Below are positions 16,511 through 25,557 of a DNA stretch of 64,000 nucleotides, piece by piece. Source of the stretch: Ruminococcus sp. (GTDB lineage: Bacteria; Bacillota; Clostridia; Oscillospirales; Ruminococcaceae); contig JAFWTA010000030.1 of assembly GCA_017519145.1 (NCBI GenBank), forward strand, positions 62,001 through 126,000, in the 5' to 3' direction. The notes under the pieces are model-generated. The model was not told the origin of the DNA and did no database searches. It was given only the letters and a program-made list of their open reading frames with translations. A program made the position numbers and the translations under genes. Position 1 is the stretch's first letter. The number at the start of each line of letters is the position of its first letter.

Positions 16511-18829
16511 TCACACGTCATGCTTTACACGGTCATGCTCCTCAGCACGCTTTCCGTTATTGAAACGGTCAAGAGTACCTACAAGATAACCTGTGATACG
16601 GCGTATCCTGTCGAAAGCGACATTGTCGGAATGTTCCTTTCTGCCGCAGCAAGGACAAGTCTCGCCGATAATTCCTGTGTATCCGCAGCAGGGGTCACGG
16701 TCTACAGGATGGTTGATAGCACCGTAGCCTATGCCTGATTCCTTCATGCAGCGAACGATCTTCTCGAAGGCGCTAAGATTTTCAAGGGGATCACCGTCAA
16801 GCTCGATATAACTGATGTGTCCTGCATTTGTAAGCTCATGGTAAGGAGCCTCTATCTTTATCTTCTCAAAAGCACTGATAGGATAGTAAACAGGAACATG
16901 GAATGAGTTTGTATAGTATTCGCGGTCTGTAACGCCCTCGATGATACCATATTTTTTAGCGTCCATACGGACAAATCTGCCTGAGAGTCCTTCTGCAGGA
17001 GTAGCAAGGAGAGAGAAGTTGAGACCTGTTCTCTTTGACTCCTCATCAAGACGTTTTCTCATAGCAGTAACGATCTCGAGACCGAGTTCGCGTGCTTCTT
17101 CACTTTCGCCGTGATGAGCGCCGATAAGAGCCTTCAGAGTCTCAGCGAGACCGATGAAACCTACGGAAAGAGTTCCGTGCTTTAGTACCTCTTCAACTGT
17201 ATCGTCGGGACCAAGCTTGTCGGAATCGATCCAGATGCCCTGACCCATAAGGAAAGGATAGTTTCTCACTCTCTTCTGGGACTGTATCTTGAAACGATGC
17301 ATGAGCTGGTCGATGACCAGTTCCATTTTTTCTTCCAGCATCTCGAAGAATAGACCGACATTGTGGTCAGCCTTTATGGCGAGTCGGGGAAGATTTATTG
17401 AAGTAAAGCTGAGATTTCCTCTGCCTGTAACGATCTCTCTTGAGGGATCATAATTGTTGCCTATAACTCTTGTACGGCAGCCCATATAAGCGATCTCGGT
17501 ATCAGGATTGCCCTCCTTGTAATACTGAAGGTTATAGGGAGCGTCGATGAACGAGAAGTTAGGGAAGAGTCTCTTCGCGGAAACTCGACAGGCAAGTTTG
17601 AAAAGATCATAGTTGGGATCGGTAGGATTGTAATTGATACCGTCCTTGATCTTGAAGATATGTATCGGGAAGATAGGGGTCTCGCCGTTACCGAGACCGG
17701 CCTCCTGAGCGAGAAGAACATTCTTGATGACCATTCTTCCTTCGGGAGTTGTATCTGTACCATAGTTTATGGAGCTGAAAGGTGTCTGTGCACCTGCACG
17801 GCTGTTCATGGTGTTAAGGTTGTGGATCAGCGCCTCCATAGCCTGATAAGTAGCTCTGTCTGTTTCCTTCTCGGCGTTTCTTGTGGCGAAAGCCTGAATT
17901 TTTTCAGCAGTTTCCTTATCTGTGTACTTGAGAAGCAGTTCCATTTCCTTTTCCTGGTAGCCGTTATCGTGTGCAAGAACAGGCTTCAGACCAAAGTTTT
18001 CGGATATTTCTTTCTTTATATTATCCACCGCTTCAAATTCGTTCTCCACACCGCCGATAAGTGAAAGGGCTCTTGCTACATTCTGTGTATATCTTGCAGC
18101 ATATGTTTTCTTAACGCCCTCTGCCATTGCATAATCGAAGGTGGGGATACTCTGACCGCCGTGCTGATCGTTCTGGTTGGACTGGATAGCAATACAGGCA
18201 AGAGCTGAATAGCTTGCTATATCGTTAGGCTCTCTGAGGAAGCCGTGTCCTGTGGAGAAGCCGTTAGTGAAGAGCTTCTTCAGATCGATCTGAGTGCAGG
18301 TAGTTGTAAGAGTATAGAAATCAAGGTCGTGGATATGTATATCGCCCTCACGGTGAGCTTTTGCGTGTGCAGGCTCGAGGACGTACATCTCATAGTATTC
18401 CTTTGCGGATACAGAACCGTACTTGAGCATGGTGCCCATGGCTGTATCGCCGTCTATATTTGCGTTTTCGCGCTTTATGTCACTGTCTTTTGCAGGGCTG
18501 AAGGTAAGCTCGTTGAGCACACACATCAGATTAGTCTTCATCTCACGGGAGCGTGTACGCTCGTAACGGTAGAGAATGTAAGCCTTAGCTGTTTTTGCGT
18601 GTCCTTTTTCGATGAGAACCTTCTCGACGAGATCCTGTATTTCTTCAACAGTGGGAGTTTTTCCGGGATTCTGTTCCTCATAAAGTCTGCAAACTTCAAC
18701 TGCGACATCCATAGCCACATTGAAGTCAGTGCCCCCCCGAGCCTGAGCAGCCTTGAAGATCGCGTTTGCTATCTTCTCTATATTAAAAGGAACCTTTCGT
18801 CCGTCTCTTTTGATAATGTGGATTATCAT
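16511..18829 (-). CDS. nrdD: Anaerobic (class III) ribonucleoside-triphosphate reductase
   Basis: Reduces ribonucleotides to deoxyribonucleotides with a glycyl radical. The 772-aa protein starts with an ATP-cone regulatory domain (HIIKRDGRKVPFN from residue 3), followed by the large catalytic barrel. A C-terminal zinc site CCGYTGIIGETCPCCG precedes the glycyl radical loop RITGYLVGTLDRFNNGK. GGAGGT lies 12 bases upstream of ATG 18829. The gene is transcribed with nrdG from a promoter that overlaps an NrdR-like box. No class I or II reductase genes are visible here. Sequence looks intact. Confidence 0.97.
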   Translation of the reverse strand: MIIHIIKRDGRKVPFNIEKIANAIFKAAQARGGTDFNVAMDVAVEVCRLYEEQNPGKTPTVEEIQDLVEKVLIEKGHAKTAKAYILYRYERTRSREMKTNLMCVLNELTFSPAKDSDIKRENANIDGDTAMGTMLKYGSVSAKEYYEMYVLEPAHAKAHREGDIHIHDLDFYTLTTTCTQIDLKKLFTNGFSTGHGFLREPNDIASYSALACIAIQSNQNDQHGGQSIPTFDYAMAEGVKKTYAARYTQNVARALSLIGGVENEFEAVDNIKKEISENFGLKPVLAHDNGYQEKEMELLLKYTDKETAEKIQAFATRNAEKETDRATYQAMEALIHNLNTMNSRAGAQTPFSSINYGTDTTPEGRMVIKNVLLAQEAGLGNGETPIFPIHIFKIKDGINYNPTDPNYDLFKLACRVSAKRLFPNFSFIDAPYNLQYYKEGNPDTEIAYMGCRTRVIGNNYDPSREIVTGRGNLSFTSINLPRLAIKADHNVGLFFEMLEEKMELVIDQLMHRFKIQSQKRVRNYPFLMGQGIWIDSDKLGPDDTVEEVLKHGTLSVGFIGLAETLKALIGAHHGESEEARELGLEIVTAMRKRLDEESKRTGLNFSLLATPAEGLSGRFVRMDAKKYGIIEGVTDREYYTNSFHVPVYYPISAFEKIKIEAPYHELTNAGHISYIELDGDPLENLSAFEKIVRCMKESGIGYGAINHPVDRDPCCGYTGIIGETCPCCGRKEHSDNVAFDRIRRITGYLVGTLDRFNNGKRAEEHDRVKHDV

Positions 18830-18848
18830 TTCTTTATCATACCTCCAA

Positions 18849-18864
18849 ACACAATATATAGTAT
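18849..18864 (-). promoter_or_regulatory. NrdR box 1 upstream of nrdD
   Basis: ACACAATATATAGTAT fits the NrdR consensus aCaCwAtATaTwGtgt at 14 of 16 positions. It lies between the predicted start site and the ribosome site of nrdD, where bound NrdR would block transcription. Confidence 0.65.
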
Positions 18865-18885
18865 CTGTCTTTCAATTGCTCTAAT

Positions 18886-18901
18886 GTATAGTATATAGCA
18901 T
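18886..18901 (-). promoter_or_regulatory. Weaker NrdR-like box 2 overlapping the nrdD -10
   Basis: On the minus strand ATGCTATATACTATAC matches about 10 of 16 NrdR positions and covers the -10 element. Its distance from box 1 (37 bases start to start) is larger than the usual 31-32, so it is tentative. Confidence 0.35.
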
Positions 18902-18918
18902 TCGGAGACGCTTGTCAA
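18890..18918 (-). promoter_or_regulatory. Promoter of nrdD-nrdG
   Basis: Minus strand TTGACA, 17 bases, TATACT; transcription should start near 18883. Confidence 0.75.
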
Positions 18919-19044
18919 TGTGAAGTATAGACAATGAACGAGAAGAAAACAACTTGATAATTGTGATAATTGTGCATAAATCATTTATAAAAATTGATTT
19001 TTGCGATATTTCGGCGTTTAAAAGGGGTCTACAAAATGTAAATA

Positions 19045-19070
19045 GCCGACCACTATATATAGTGGTCGGC
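19045..19070. terminator. Perfect 26-base inverted repeat after the SGNH gene
   Basis: Thirteen-base arms beginning GCCGACCACTATA with no spacer. Most simply it ends the minus-strand SGNH transcript, although the run after the stem is only CTATTT. Its core CCACTATATATAGTGG (19050-19065) also fits the NrdR box at 14 of 16 positions, and it lies upstream of nrdD, so a dual or regulatory role cannot be excluded. Confidence 0.6.
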
Positions 19071-19077
19071 CTAAAAA

Positions 19078-19926
19078 TTATACAGTATGACAAAGTATGT
19101 AATCAGCGATGGTTTTGTATGCGGATTCTGTCAGCATGCCTGTCTCTGCGTCCCTGAATTCTTCAGAGATTTTACCGTCAACACCTTTGAGCGCTGTATT
19201 GATATCTATACAATAGACATTATTAGTATTTGCAAGCGTAAGCAGTTTGGTGTTGAACTCATTTATATCACTGTTGGTAACAACAGGATCATCATCGCGA
19301 ACAGGAGGAAGCTGCATTATATAAATATTGGAATTTGGAAGATATCCTCTTGCATTTTTTATAAGTTCAGTATAGCTTGATATCATGTCATCAACAGAAG
19401 AAGTTCCAATATCGCTTCCGAGCATTACATAAATAGTCTCGGGCTTTTTGATCTGTATGATCTCATACGCGGTCTTGGCACCGTATGACGACTCAATTGT
19501 AACATTATTGCAGTTCGCTGCGCTGAGTTCGGGACTTGATATGATATCTTTCAGCTCAGAATATTTTCCCATATCCTGCAACGTACTGTCAGTCACAAGG
19601 CAGCATTCGCTCAGATAGGACGGCTCCTTGGCTTCTGATTGCGATATCGGATTGGTTATCGTGTTAATGCTGCTGTCTTCCGTGTCTGAGCTGCTGCTGT
19701 TTTTATTACTGTCCGAAGAATTCTTTCCGTTTTTTTCTTCAATAACAACTTTATCAAACTCTTCCGAGAAGAAATCATCATTGTAATTTGCAGCTACCAT
19801 ATATAATACAAAGCATGTAGCAAAAGAAAGCACGAAAATAAGCAGAAGTCCCCAAATGCTGAAACGCACTTTAGGTCTTCCGCGCTTTTTATTTGATATC
19901 CTTCTGATACTTTTATTTTTAGCCAT
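19078..19926 (-). CDS. Membrane-anchored SGNH/GDSL-like protein
   Basis: A 282-aa protein with a basic N-terminus, one transmembrane helix at about 24-46, a low-complexity Ser/Asp/Asn linker (about 65-98) and an extracellular domain resembling SGNH hydrolases: CLVTDSTL as a degenerate block I with Ser, an ETIYVMLGSDIG stretch like block III, and IYIMQLPPV. The final Asp-His block is not clear, so activity is uncertain. Relatives often act on cell-surface polysaccharide acyl groups; that is family knowledge and not shown here. It is monocistronic, with its own promoter, and has a leader of about 75 nt containing short CCGTATACCG-type repeats. Confidence 0.65.
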   Translation of the reverse strand: MAKNKSIRRISNKKRGRPKVRFSIWGLLLIFVLSFATCFVLYMVAANYNDDFFSEEFDKVVIEEKNGKNSSDSNKNSSSSDTEDSSINTITNPISQSEAKEPSYLSECCLVTDSTLQDMGKYSELKDIISSPELSAANCNNVTIESSYGAKTAYEIIQIKKPETIYVMLGSDIGTSSVDDMISSYTELIKNARGYLPNSNIYIMQLPPVRDDDPVVTNSDINEFNTKLLTLANTNNVYCIDINTALKGVDGKISEEFRDAETGMLTESAYKTIADYILCHTV

Positions 19927-20006
19927 GTTTTCTCCCGGCTCATAAAAGAGCCTGCCGAATTACGGTATACGGCACACCGAGATCTGCCAAAGCGGCATAC
20001 AAATAT

Positions 20007-20035
20007 ATTATACCTCTTTTTTTGATTTATTGCAA
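20007..20035 (-). promoter_or_regulatory. Promoter of the SGNH-like gene
   Basis: Minus strand TTGCAA, 17 bases, TATAAT. Confidence 0.7.
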
Positions 20036-20167
20036 TAGTTTTCATATAATTTTCAGTTCACTGTTTCATTTGCTCTTTTTTGTTGTCAAAAAGAACAATC
20101 AGAGTTACTCTTGTTTGGTATTAACGCCGAATTGTACTAAAATATTGTGAAAGATGAGAGGAAACTA

Positions 20168-20196
20168 TTGACATTGCACATAAGATGTGGTATTAT
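20168..20196 (+). promoter_or_regulatory. Near-consensus promoter of the large non-coding RNA
   Basis: TTGACA, 17 bases, TATTAT: a perfect -35, optimal spacing and one mismatch in the -10. It is among the strongest promoters in the window, and no protein gene follows for 750 bases. Confidence 0.85.
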
Positions 20197-20202
20197 ATAG
20201 AC

Positions 20203-20828
20203 AGAGAAAAGGAGAGCTCAACAGAGTCCTCCAAGCTAGATTTACTTGGACTGGGGCATAGCCTCAATGTAAATGATTTTATGCGGAAGGGAGAGTGAGT
20301 CCAATGGAAGGAAATTCAAAGCAGCATCGTGAAGCCGGCGGGCTTGCTGAGTGATCGGACAAAAAGTAAAAGGGAATATAGGCTTCGTGCTTGTTCCAGT
20401 GATCAAAGCTCAATAAATGCTTGTATATCTGATCATAAAGCTGACGTATTGCTGATCTGAACGGCTTCATGTCAAAGTTAACGGATACAGAGTTATCTGA
20501 AATTTCGACAATAAGTCTTTAGATATATTGCGAAAAATCTTAAGTAAAGGTTGAGTCCAATGAGAATTTAGGTTATTACTTTATGAACTTGCATGATATT
20601 CGGATGCGTGATGCGATACCGGATAAATACATCTTTATAGGTGATTCCAATGGAGAATTTTTACATTGCTTGATTACTTTATTTAAAGGAATGATGTACA
20701 ATGAAAATGAGGTACACATTTAAAATCTGATCCGAAAGGGTGAGTCCAAAGGGTAATTTAGCCAAGTGATGAAAGTCACTTAATACAATTGAATAGAAAC
20801 AGCCCCGACATGTGTCGGGGCTTTTGTT
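20203..20828 (+). ncRNA. Candidate large structured non-coding RNA, about 625 nt
   Basis: The unit between the promoter at 20168 and the terminator at 20801 has no forward reading frame of 60 codons. It contains four copies of a motif close to TGAGTCCAATGG followed by AATTT, at 20296, 20552, 20642 and 20741. Local stems are easy to find: TGGGGC/GCCTCA at 20252-20266, AAGCC/GGCTT around GGCG near 20333, and TTTAAA...GTAC/GTAC...TTTAAA near 20690-20725. The conserved blocks of RNase P RNA, tmRNA and SRP RNA are not seen, and it is too long for 6S RNA. Size and ornament recall the ROOL, GOLLD and OLE groups of large RNAs, ROOL having been described from rumen bacteria, but I cannot align it to them here. 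It lies between a surface-protein gene and htrA, without phage genes nearby. Confidence 0.75.
20801..20828 (+). terminator. Strong terminator of the large RNA
   Basis: AGCCCCGACA and TGTCGGGGCT pair, with the central bases forming a small loop, followed by TTTTGTT. It precedes htrA by more than 100 bases, so the RNA is not merely an htrA leader. Confidence 0.92.
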
Positions 20829-20945
20829 ATGTATAACAAATATATAATTAATAAATCAGCGATTTTTTCCTTATGTTATCATATAATTATCACAAAAATG
20901 CTTATAATATAATATAGTGAGAAATTATGTGAAAGGATGAGCGGT

Positions 20946-22385
20946 ATGTCGGATAATTATAATGATAAAGATCCTTTTAGTTCCGATAGCAGAGATGAAA
21001 TAAGCTCATATCATTCAGAATACAGTTCTGAACGATATGGCGATATAAAAAGAAATGAAAGCAATTCGGAGTCATTCACCTACACTTCCGAAAACTCATC
21101 TGCTGCTCAGAAGAGGAAAAAGCCTCATTTTGTCCTTAAATGTATCGCCGCTGTACTCGCGCTCGTTATACTTGGAACAGCTACAGTTCATGTCTATAAG
21201 TTTCTGAATAATACAAGGGACGAGCTTGCGGAGTTCTCCGGAAGCCCCTCAAAGACCGTTTTAAAGCAGCAGGAAACAGATGATGGCAGTGAGGACGAGC
21301 CTATGCCAAGCCTTATCGAACTTGCTTCCCGTTCTGACGCTAAACCGCTTCCTGATATTGTTGATTCTATTATGCCTTCCGTTGTCGGTGTTGCTTCTAC
21401 ATTTGAGTTTGAGCAGCAGCAGTCTTTCAGTATGTGGGGGTGGAATACCACTCCACAGACTCAGCAGCTCAGAGGTACAGGCACCGGATTCATAATTTCT
21501 GATGACGGATATATCGTTACAAACGCTCATGTTGTGTATGATGTAGACTATAACGCGGGTGAAGCAATAGAGGTTTCGGTACTTTTCAGTGATGAGACCG
21601 AGCATGAAGCTTCAATAGTAGCTTATGACCCTGATACCGATATAGCAGTTCTAAAGGTCGATGAAACAGGTTTGAAGCCTGCTGTTCTCGGTGACAGTGA
21701 TGAGCTCAGGGTAGGAGAGCTGGTCATCGCTGTAGGAAATCCACTCGGATTTGATCTTTTTGGTACAGTTACAAGCGGTATAGTTTCTGCTCTAAACAGA
21801 AAGATCGATATAAACGAAAAAAAGATGAACCTTATCCAGACTGATGCTGCTATTAACAGCGGTAATTCAGGCGGACCGCTTCTCAACAGCTGCGGACAGG
21901 TAATTGGCATAAATTCCGCCAAAATGTCATCAAGCTACAGCAGCAATCGCGCAAGTGTCGAAGGACTTTGCTTTGCGATACCAATGAAAGAAGCAAAGGT
22001 CATCATAGACGACCTTATCAATTATCGTTATGTAACAGGCAGACCTCAGATCGGCATCAATACGAATGATATCAGCGAGGCTCAGTCCAGATATTTCGAT
22101 ATTCCGGTTGGAGTACTTGTTCGTACTGTTCATGCAGGAAGTGCTGCTGATATTGCGGGCATCGAAGTCGGAGATGTAATAATTGATATTGAAGGTGAGC
22201 CTGTAACGACCGCTCAGGAGCTCAATGAAATAAAGAACCAGCATAAAGCAGGAGATACTATTACGCTGACAATTTGCAGGAATGATAAAGATATCAAGGT
22301 CAAACTTACACTTCAGGAAAAGAAAGGTATAAACGGTAAACATGCAGCAGCATTTACCGATGATTCAAAGATCACCGAAAACTAA
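20946..22385 (+). CDS. HtrA/DegP-like membrane-anchored serine protease
   Basis: Envelope quality-control protease of 479 aa. A polar, Ser-rich cytoplasmic N-terminus of about 60 residues is followed by one transmembrane helix (CIAAVLALVILGTATVHV, about 70-90), a trypsin-like domain and one C-terminal PDZ domain. The catalytic triad is visible: His in TNAHVVYD, Asp in DPDTDIAVLK, Ser in NSGNSGGPLLN. The PDZ region includes AGIEVGDVIIDIEG. Start: ATG 20937 sits directly on the AAAGG ribosome site, so ATG 20946, nine bases beyond it, is preferred. A TATAAT lies at 20903 but its -35 is weak. Bounded by terminators, it is monocistronic. Confidence 0.93.
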   Translation: MSDNYNDKDPFSSDSRDEISSYHSEYSSERYGDIKRNESNSESFTYTSENSSAAQKRKKPHFVLKCIAAVLALVILGTATVHVYKFLNNTRDELAEFSGSPSKTVLKQQETDDGSEDEPMPSLIELASRSDAKPLPDIVDSIMPSVVGVASTFEFEQQQSFSMWGWNTTPQTQQLRGTGTGFIISDDGYIVTNAHVVYDVDYNAGEAIEVSVLFSDETEHEASIVAYDPDTDIAVLKVDETGLKPAVLGDSDELRVGELVIAVGNPLGFDLFGTVTSGIVSALNRKIDINEKKMNLIQTDAAINSGNSGGPLLNSCGQVIGINSAKMSSSYSSNRASVEGLCFAIPMKEAKVIIDDLINYRYVTGRPQIGINTNDISEAQSRYFDIPVGVLVRTVHAGSAADIAGIEVGDVIIDIEGEPVTTAQELNEIKNQHKAGDTITLTICRNDKDIKVKLTLQEKKGINGKHAAAFTDDSKITEN

Positions 22386-22395
22386 ATAAAAAAAT

Positions 22396-22426
22396 AACGG
22401 CTTTACCAAATGGTAAAGCCGTTTTC
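22396..22426. terminator. Bidirectional terminator between htrA and the thioesterase gene
   Basis: Thirteen-base arms AACGGCTTTACCA and TGGTAAAGCCGTT with a 2-base centre, T run on + and A run on -. Confidence 0.92.
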
Positions 22427-22429
22427 TTA

Positions 22430-22819
22430 TCATAGCTTTGAATATGTCTTTGCAGTGAATTTCTCACCATAAACAAGAAATCTCTTGTGCATTCCTTCAC
22501 CGATATCTCCTGCCTCGTCATAGGCTTTGACCGAGAAGATGAGCTCGCGTCCGTTAACTTCAATTAGTTCAGCTTCAGCACACACCTTCATGTTTTTTGG
22601 AGTTGCCGAGATGTGCTTAACATTCATCTCGGTGCCCACAGTGGTCTCATCACCCTCAAGGTACTCGGAAATGCAGCTGCACGCAGCCTTTTCCATAAGC
22701 ATTACCATTACTGGAGTTGCAAGTACTTCCAGACTTCCGCTTCCGACATTTACTGCCAGATCCTTATCCGAAACGGTAAGCTCGGATGTACCTGTAAGCC
22801 CTTTAGCTATTTCTTTCAT
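22430..22819 (-). CDS. Hotdog-fold thioesterase (FlK-like)
   Basis: A 129-aa single hotdog domain. The order LATPVMVMLMEKAACSC then VGTEMNVKHISATP, EVNGRELIFSVKAYDE and EGMHKRFLV matches the FlK/fluoroacetyl-CoA thioesterase-like family, in which a Thr, a Glu and a His act on short acyl-CoA thioesters; E, T and H occur in the expected blocks. The start at 22819 is chosen over 22855 because AAGGAGA lies just upstream and it clears the end of the preceding gene by 13 bases. It is cotranscribed with the LTA-synthase-like gene, which gives no evident biochemical link. The substrate is unknown. Confidence 0.85.
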   Translation of the reverse strand: MKEIAKGLTGTSELTVSDKDLAVNVGSGSLEVLATPVMVMLMEKAACSCISEYLEGDETTVGTEMNVKHISATPKNMKVCAEAELIEVNGRELIFSVKAYDEAGDIGEGMHKRFLVYGEKFTAKTYSKL

Positions 22820-22832
22820 TGGAAATCTCTCC

Positions 22833-24770
22833 TTAATTATGTGTTGACAGTTCATCTTCGGGAATGGGCGAAGGTGAGAATTCTTCCATTATTACTCGGT
22901 CGATAGTTATAATATCAAGGTCTTCGTTTCTCGGAATATCACTGTTATATTCAGAAGAATAAACAGGTTCGGACTCCATAAAGCCGTTCATTTTTTCAAT
23001 AAACGCATCTCTTGGGGCATCGATGATATTGAGTATTACATAAGGCATATAGAAGAATGACGTTTCATGATCGGGAATATACGAGAAATCAGCGTCATAG
23101 TTGCTCCAGAAGAAATATTTCTGCTGATAAAGCGGTGTGCAGTTTTCTCCGCTGAGTCCCAACTGATTATAAACGCTTGTCTCTCCGCGAAGAGAAGGGA
23201 AATGGTCGCCGACGAAAAATACAAGAGTTGGTTCATCTATCTCTTTGAGTTCGGCGAGGAATTCTTTCAGCCCCTCGTTTGAATGCTGTATCCATGTCAG
23301 ATAATTGCCGAATTCATCATCGGGGTCCTCACCTTGATTGTACGGCTGATGATTCTGCATTGTAGTTGTATGCAGATATATCGGTCTGTCGGAATTTTTT
23401 ATTTCATATATGATCTGGTCGAAAACAGTTGCATCATCAACATAAGTACCGAAATGCTTTACAGGCACAGTGAAGTCGGTCGAACCTGCCTGATCATCGT
23501 GATAGATCATTTTCTCAAAGCCGAAATGTCCGTAGATCTTTGCTCTGCTGTAGAAGCCACTCATAAAAGGATGAACGTAAACCGTTTTGTACCCCCAGCT
23601 CTTATAGTACTGGGCGAGTGCAGGCTGCTCACGGTCTGCGAGCTCACGCTGAGGCATATTCGGAGTATTGAGTCCTCTTACGGGAAGACCGAAAAGAAGC
23701 TCAAACTCAGATCTTACTGTCCAGCTTGCATATGTAGGGGTAATAGCTGTTCCGCCTTTTCCTTCAGCAGCAGCTTTGTCAAAGTATTTGTAGCAGTTCT
23801 TGTCGATATCCAGCTGATCGAATACGCGGAAATCAGCGTAGGATTCACTCATAACAACAATTACATTGGGCTTTTTTCCGCCGTTAAAATCCTCATTGGT
23901 ATCAACGGGGATGTTCATGAGCTGATCGATATATTCCTCGCTGTAATCCTCGGGTACAACCAGTCTGTTTGAATAACTCTCTGTTGCAGTCTGCATAAGA
24001 AAAGCAAGGAAATGGTTTTTGTCAAACTTTTCATTGAGAATAAAGGTATTTGTTGCGTTTGTGGTATCCAGCTTGAAAGTCCTGTAAACAGGATTGTAGA
24101 AACCGGGAAGAACAATTAGAGCTGCAACAGGCAGGACACAGGCGCACGAAACTGTAACACGCTTTATGGGAGTCGCATTTAATTTTGGGTTAAAGTACAT
24201 TGCTATCAGAACAAAGGCGACAACGATTGCATAGTAGAGTATCAGCTGCGGTGTTATCTTGATATATGCAAAAGATGTAAGACTCTTGACACTTCTCACC
24301 AGCTTCATATCAGACAATATCAGATGATTTCCGTTGGTGCCGTACTTGAAAAGCTCTGTCGTGCTCAGAGCCATGAAAATAAAGCTGTGAACAGCCATAG
24401 CTATCCAGCCTTTTTTGAAAATGCCAAGGAAAAAGATGAAGAATACAGCTGTCAGCAGTATATCAAACACAAGAACAGTGGGCCTCTCAGTCCAGAACTT
24501 GAAGTAGGAGGTAAAGTACTTGGACTGTGTTATTTCTGCCATACTGCATATAAACACGGGAAATATTATCATCAGGAAGGTGTTGAACTTGCTGAACTTA
24601 GTTGTATTCTCATTTCGCTTTTCGTTAAATTTCTTTAATCTTGGGAAACGCACTTTCTTTGGTGCTTCAGGCTCGAGAGCTGCTTCGATAGGATCGCTCA
24701 CGTCTTTCATGAGCGGTTCAGCAGTCTTTAAAGCTGTTTCTTTATCGCTCACGTTGGACTTTTTTGTCAT
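22833..24770 (-). CDS. LTA synthase family phosphoglycerol transferase/sulfatase
   Basis: A 645-aa membrane enzyme of the alkaline phosphatase superfamily. After a charged N-terminus of about 60 residues come five hydrophobic helices (about 60-225), then an extracellular catalytic domain. The metal site block VIVMSESYADF is near 300, the nucleophile Thr lies in ASWTVRSEFELLFG near 346, and FVGDHFPSLRG near 550 supplies late metal ligands. Family members add glycerol-phosphate to lipoteichoic acid or related envelope polymers. Its own promoter lies upstream, and it is followed in the same transcript by the thioesterase. Confidence 0.9.
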   Translation of the reverse strand: MTKKSNVSDKETALKTAEPLMKDVSDPIEAALEPEAPKKVRFPRLKKFNEKRNENTTKFSKFNTFLMIIFPVFICSMAEITQSKYFTSYFKFWTERPTVLVFDILLTAVFFIFFLGIFKKGWIAMAVHSFIFMALSTTELFKYGTNGNHLILSDMKLVRSVKSLTSFAYIKITPQLILYYAIVVAFVLIAMYFNPKLNATPIKRVTVSCACVLPVAALIVLPGFYNPVYRTFKLDTTNATNTFILNEKFDKNHFLAFLMQTATESYSNRLVVPEDYSEEYIDQLMNIPVDTNEDFNGGKKPNVIVVMSESYADFRVFDQLDIDKNCYKYFDKAAAEGKGGTAITPTYASWTVRSEFELLFGLPVRGLNTPNMPQRELADREQPALAQYYKSWGYKTVYVHPFMSGFYSRAKIYGHFGFEKMIYHDDQAGSTDFTVPVKHFGTYVDDATVFDQIIYEIKNSDRPIYLHTTTMQNHQPYNQGEDPDDEFGNYLTWIQHSNEGLKEFLAELKEIDEPTLVFFVGDHFPSLRGETSVYNQLGLSGENCTPLYQQKYFFWSNYDADFSYIPDHETSFFYMPYVILNIIDAPRDAFIEKMNGFMESEPVYSSEYNSDIPRNEDLDIITIDRVIMEEFSPSPIPEDELSTHN

Positions 24771-24834
24771 TTGTCATCATCCTTTATAGTTTTTATTTAT
24801 ATTGAAGTATAATTTGGCTTGGTTACTTATAATA

Positions 24835-24863
24835 AATATAGCATAATACCGAAAAAAGTTCAA
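24835..24863 (-). promoter_or_regulatory. Promoter of the LTA-synthase-like gene
   Basis: Minus strand TTGAAC, 17 bases, TATATT. Confidence 0.65.
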
Positions 24864-24960
24864 GATTTCGACGGAATTATCATTGTTTGTTCACGAAATT
24901 CGGCGCATTAGTATTAGTGTACTGAATAATAAGGTGAAATTTGTGTATTTTGACTAAGCG

Positions 24961-25545
24961 TCATTTCAGCCAGCCTTTGTTTTCAGCGTCGTCGAGGACC
25001 GATTTTATAAGCGCAGCGAGTTCATCCGACTCGCTGAAGTAATCAGCGTTACGGCCGAGAACCTGTTCTTTGGCTATCCCGTGTTCTTTCCATGAGATAC
25101 CCTCCTTGGTATAATTCATGAGAAGCGGCTGTATGCGGTCCATAACAGCAGCAAATCTTGCTTCATTTGTAGCACTGCCCTCGAATTCACGCCATAAAGA
25201 GTAGTACTCTTTCTTCTGGTCATCCGGAAGAAGTCCGAATATCCTTTGTGCTGCTTTTTCTTCACGTTCTGCTTTAGTGGAATTACCATCCGCATCATAG
25301 CAGTATGTATCTCCTGCATCTATCTCTACCACATCATGGATAAGCAGCATTTTTACAGTTTTATTTATATCGATCTCTTTATTGGCATATTCGCTTAAAA
25401 GTAAGGCAGTTACAGCTATATGCCAGCTGTGTTCTGCATCATTTTCCTTTCTGTCTTCATGAAGAACATAGGTCTGACGGTAGAGATTTTTCATTTTATC
25501 GAGTTCCAGAAAGAAATCGATCTGCTTTTTAAGTCTGTCGTTCAT
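24961..25545 (-). CDS. HD-domain phosphohydrolase (YfbR/5'-nucleotidase-like)
   Basis: A 194-aa metal-dependent phosphohydrolase. The HD metal ligands are visible as the His in NDAEHSWHIA near 40, HDVVEIDAGD near 70 and the Asp in AAVMDRIQPLL near 138, the pattern of YfbR-type 5'-deoxynucleotidases. The acidic C-terminal part is usual for this clade. It lies 12 bases downstream of the SDR gene on the same strand, so they are probably cotranscribed; no metabolic link is obvious. A dNMP or related nucleotide is the likely substrate by family. Confidence 0.85.
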   Translation of the reverse strand: MNDRLKKQIDFFLELDKMKNLYRQTYVLHEDRKENDAEHSWHIAVTALLLSEYANKEIDINKTVKMLLIHDVVEIDAGDTYCYDADGNSTKAEREEKAAQRIFGLLPDDQKKEYYSLWREFEGSATNEARFAAVMDRIQPLLMNYTKEGISWKEHGIAKEQVLGRNADYFSESDELAALIKSVLDDAENKGWLK

Positions 25546-25557
25546 GATATAAGCCTC

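Noticed and set aside
20279-20470. A 63-codon minus-strand frame inside the large RNA.
   Set aside because: It has no promoter or ribosome site, and its composition follows the RNA stems. The forward promoter and terminator explain the region better.
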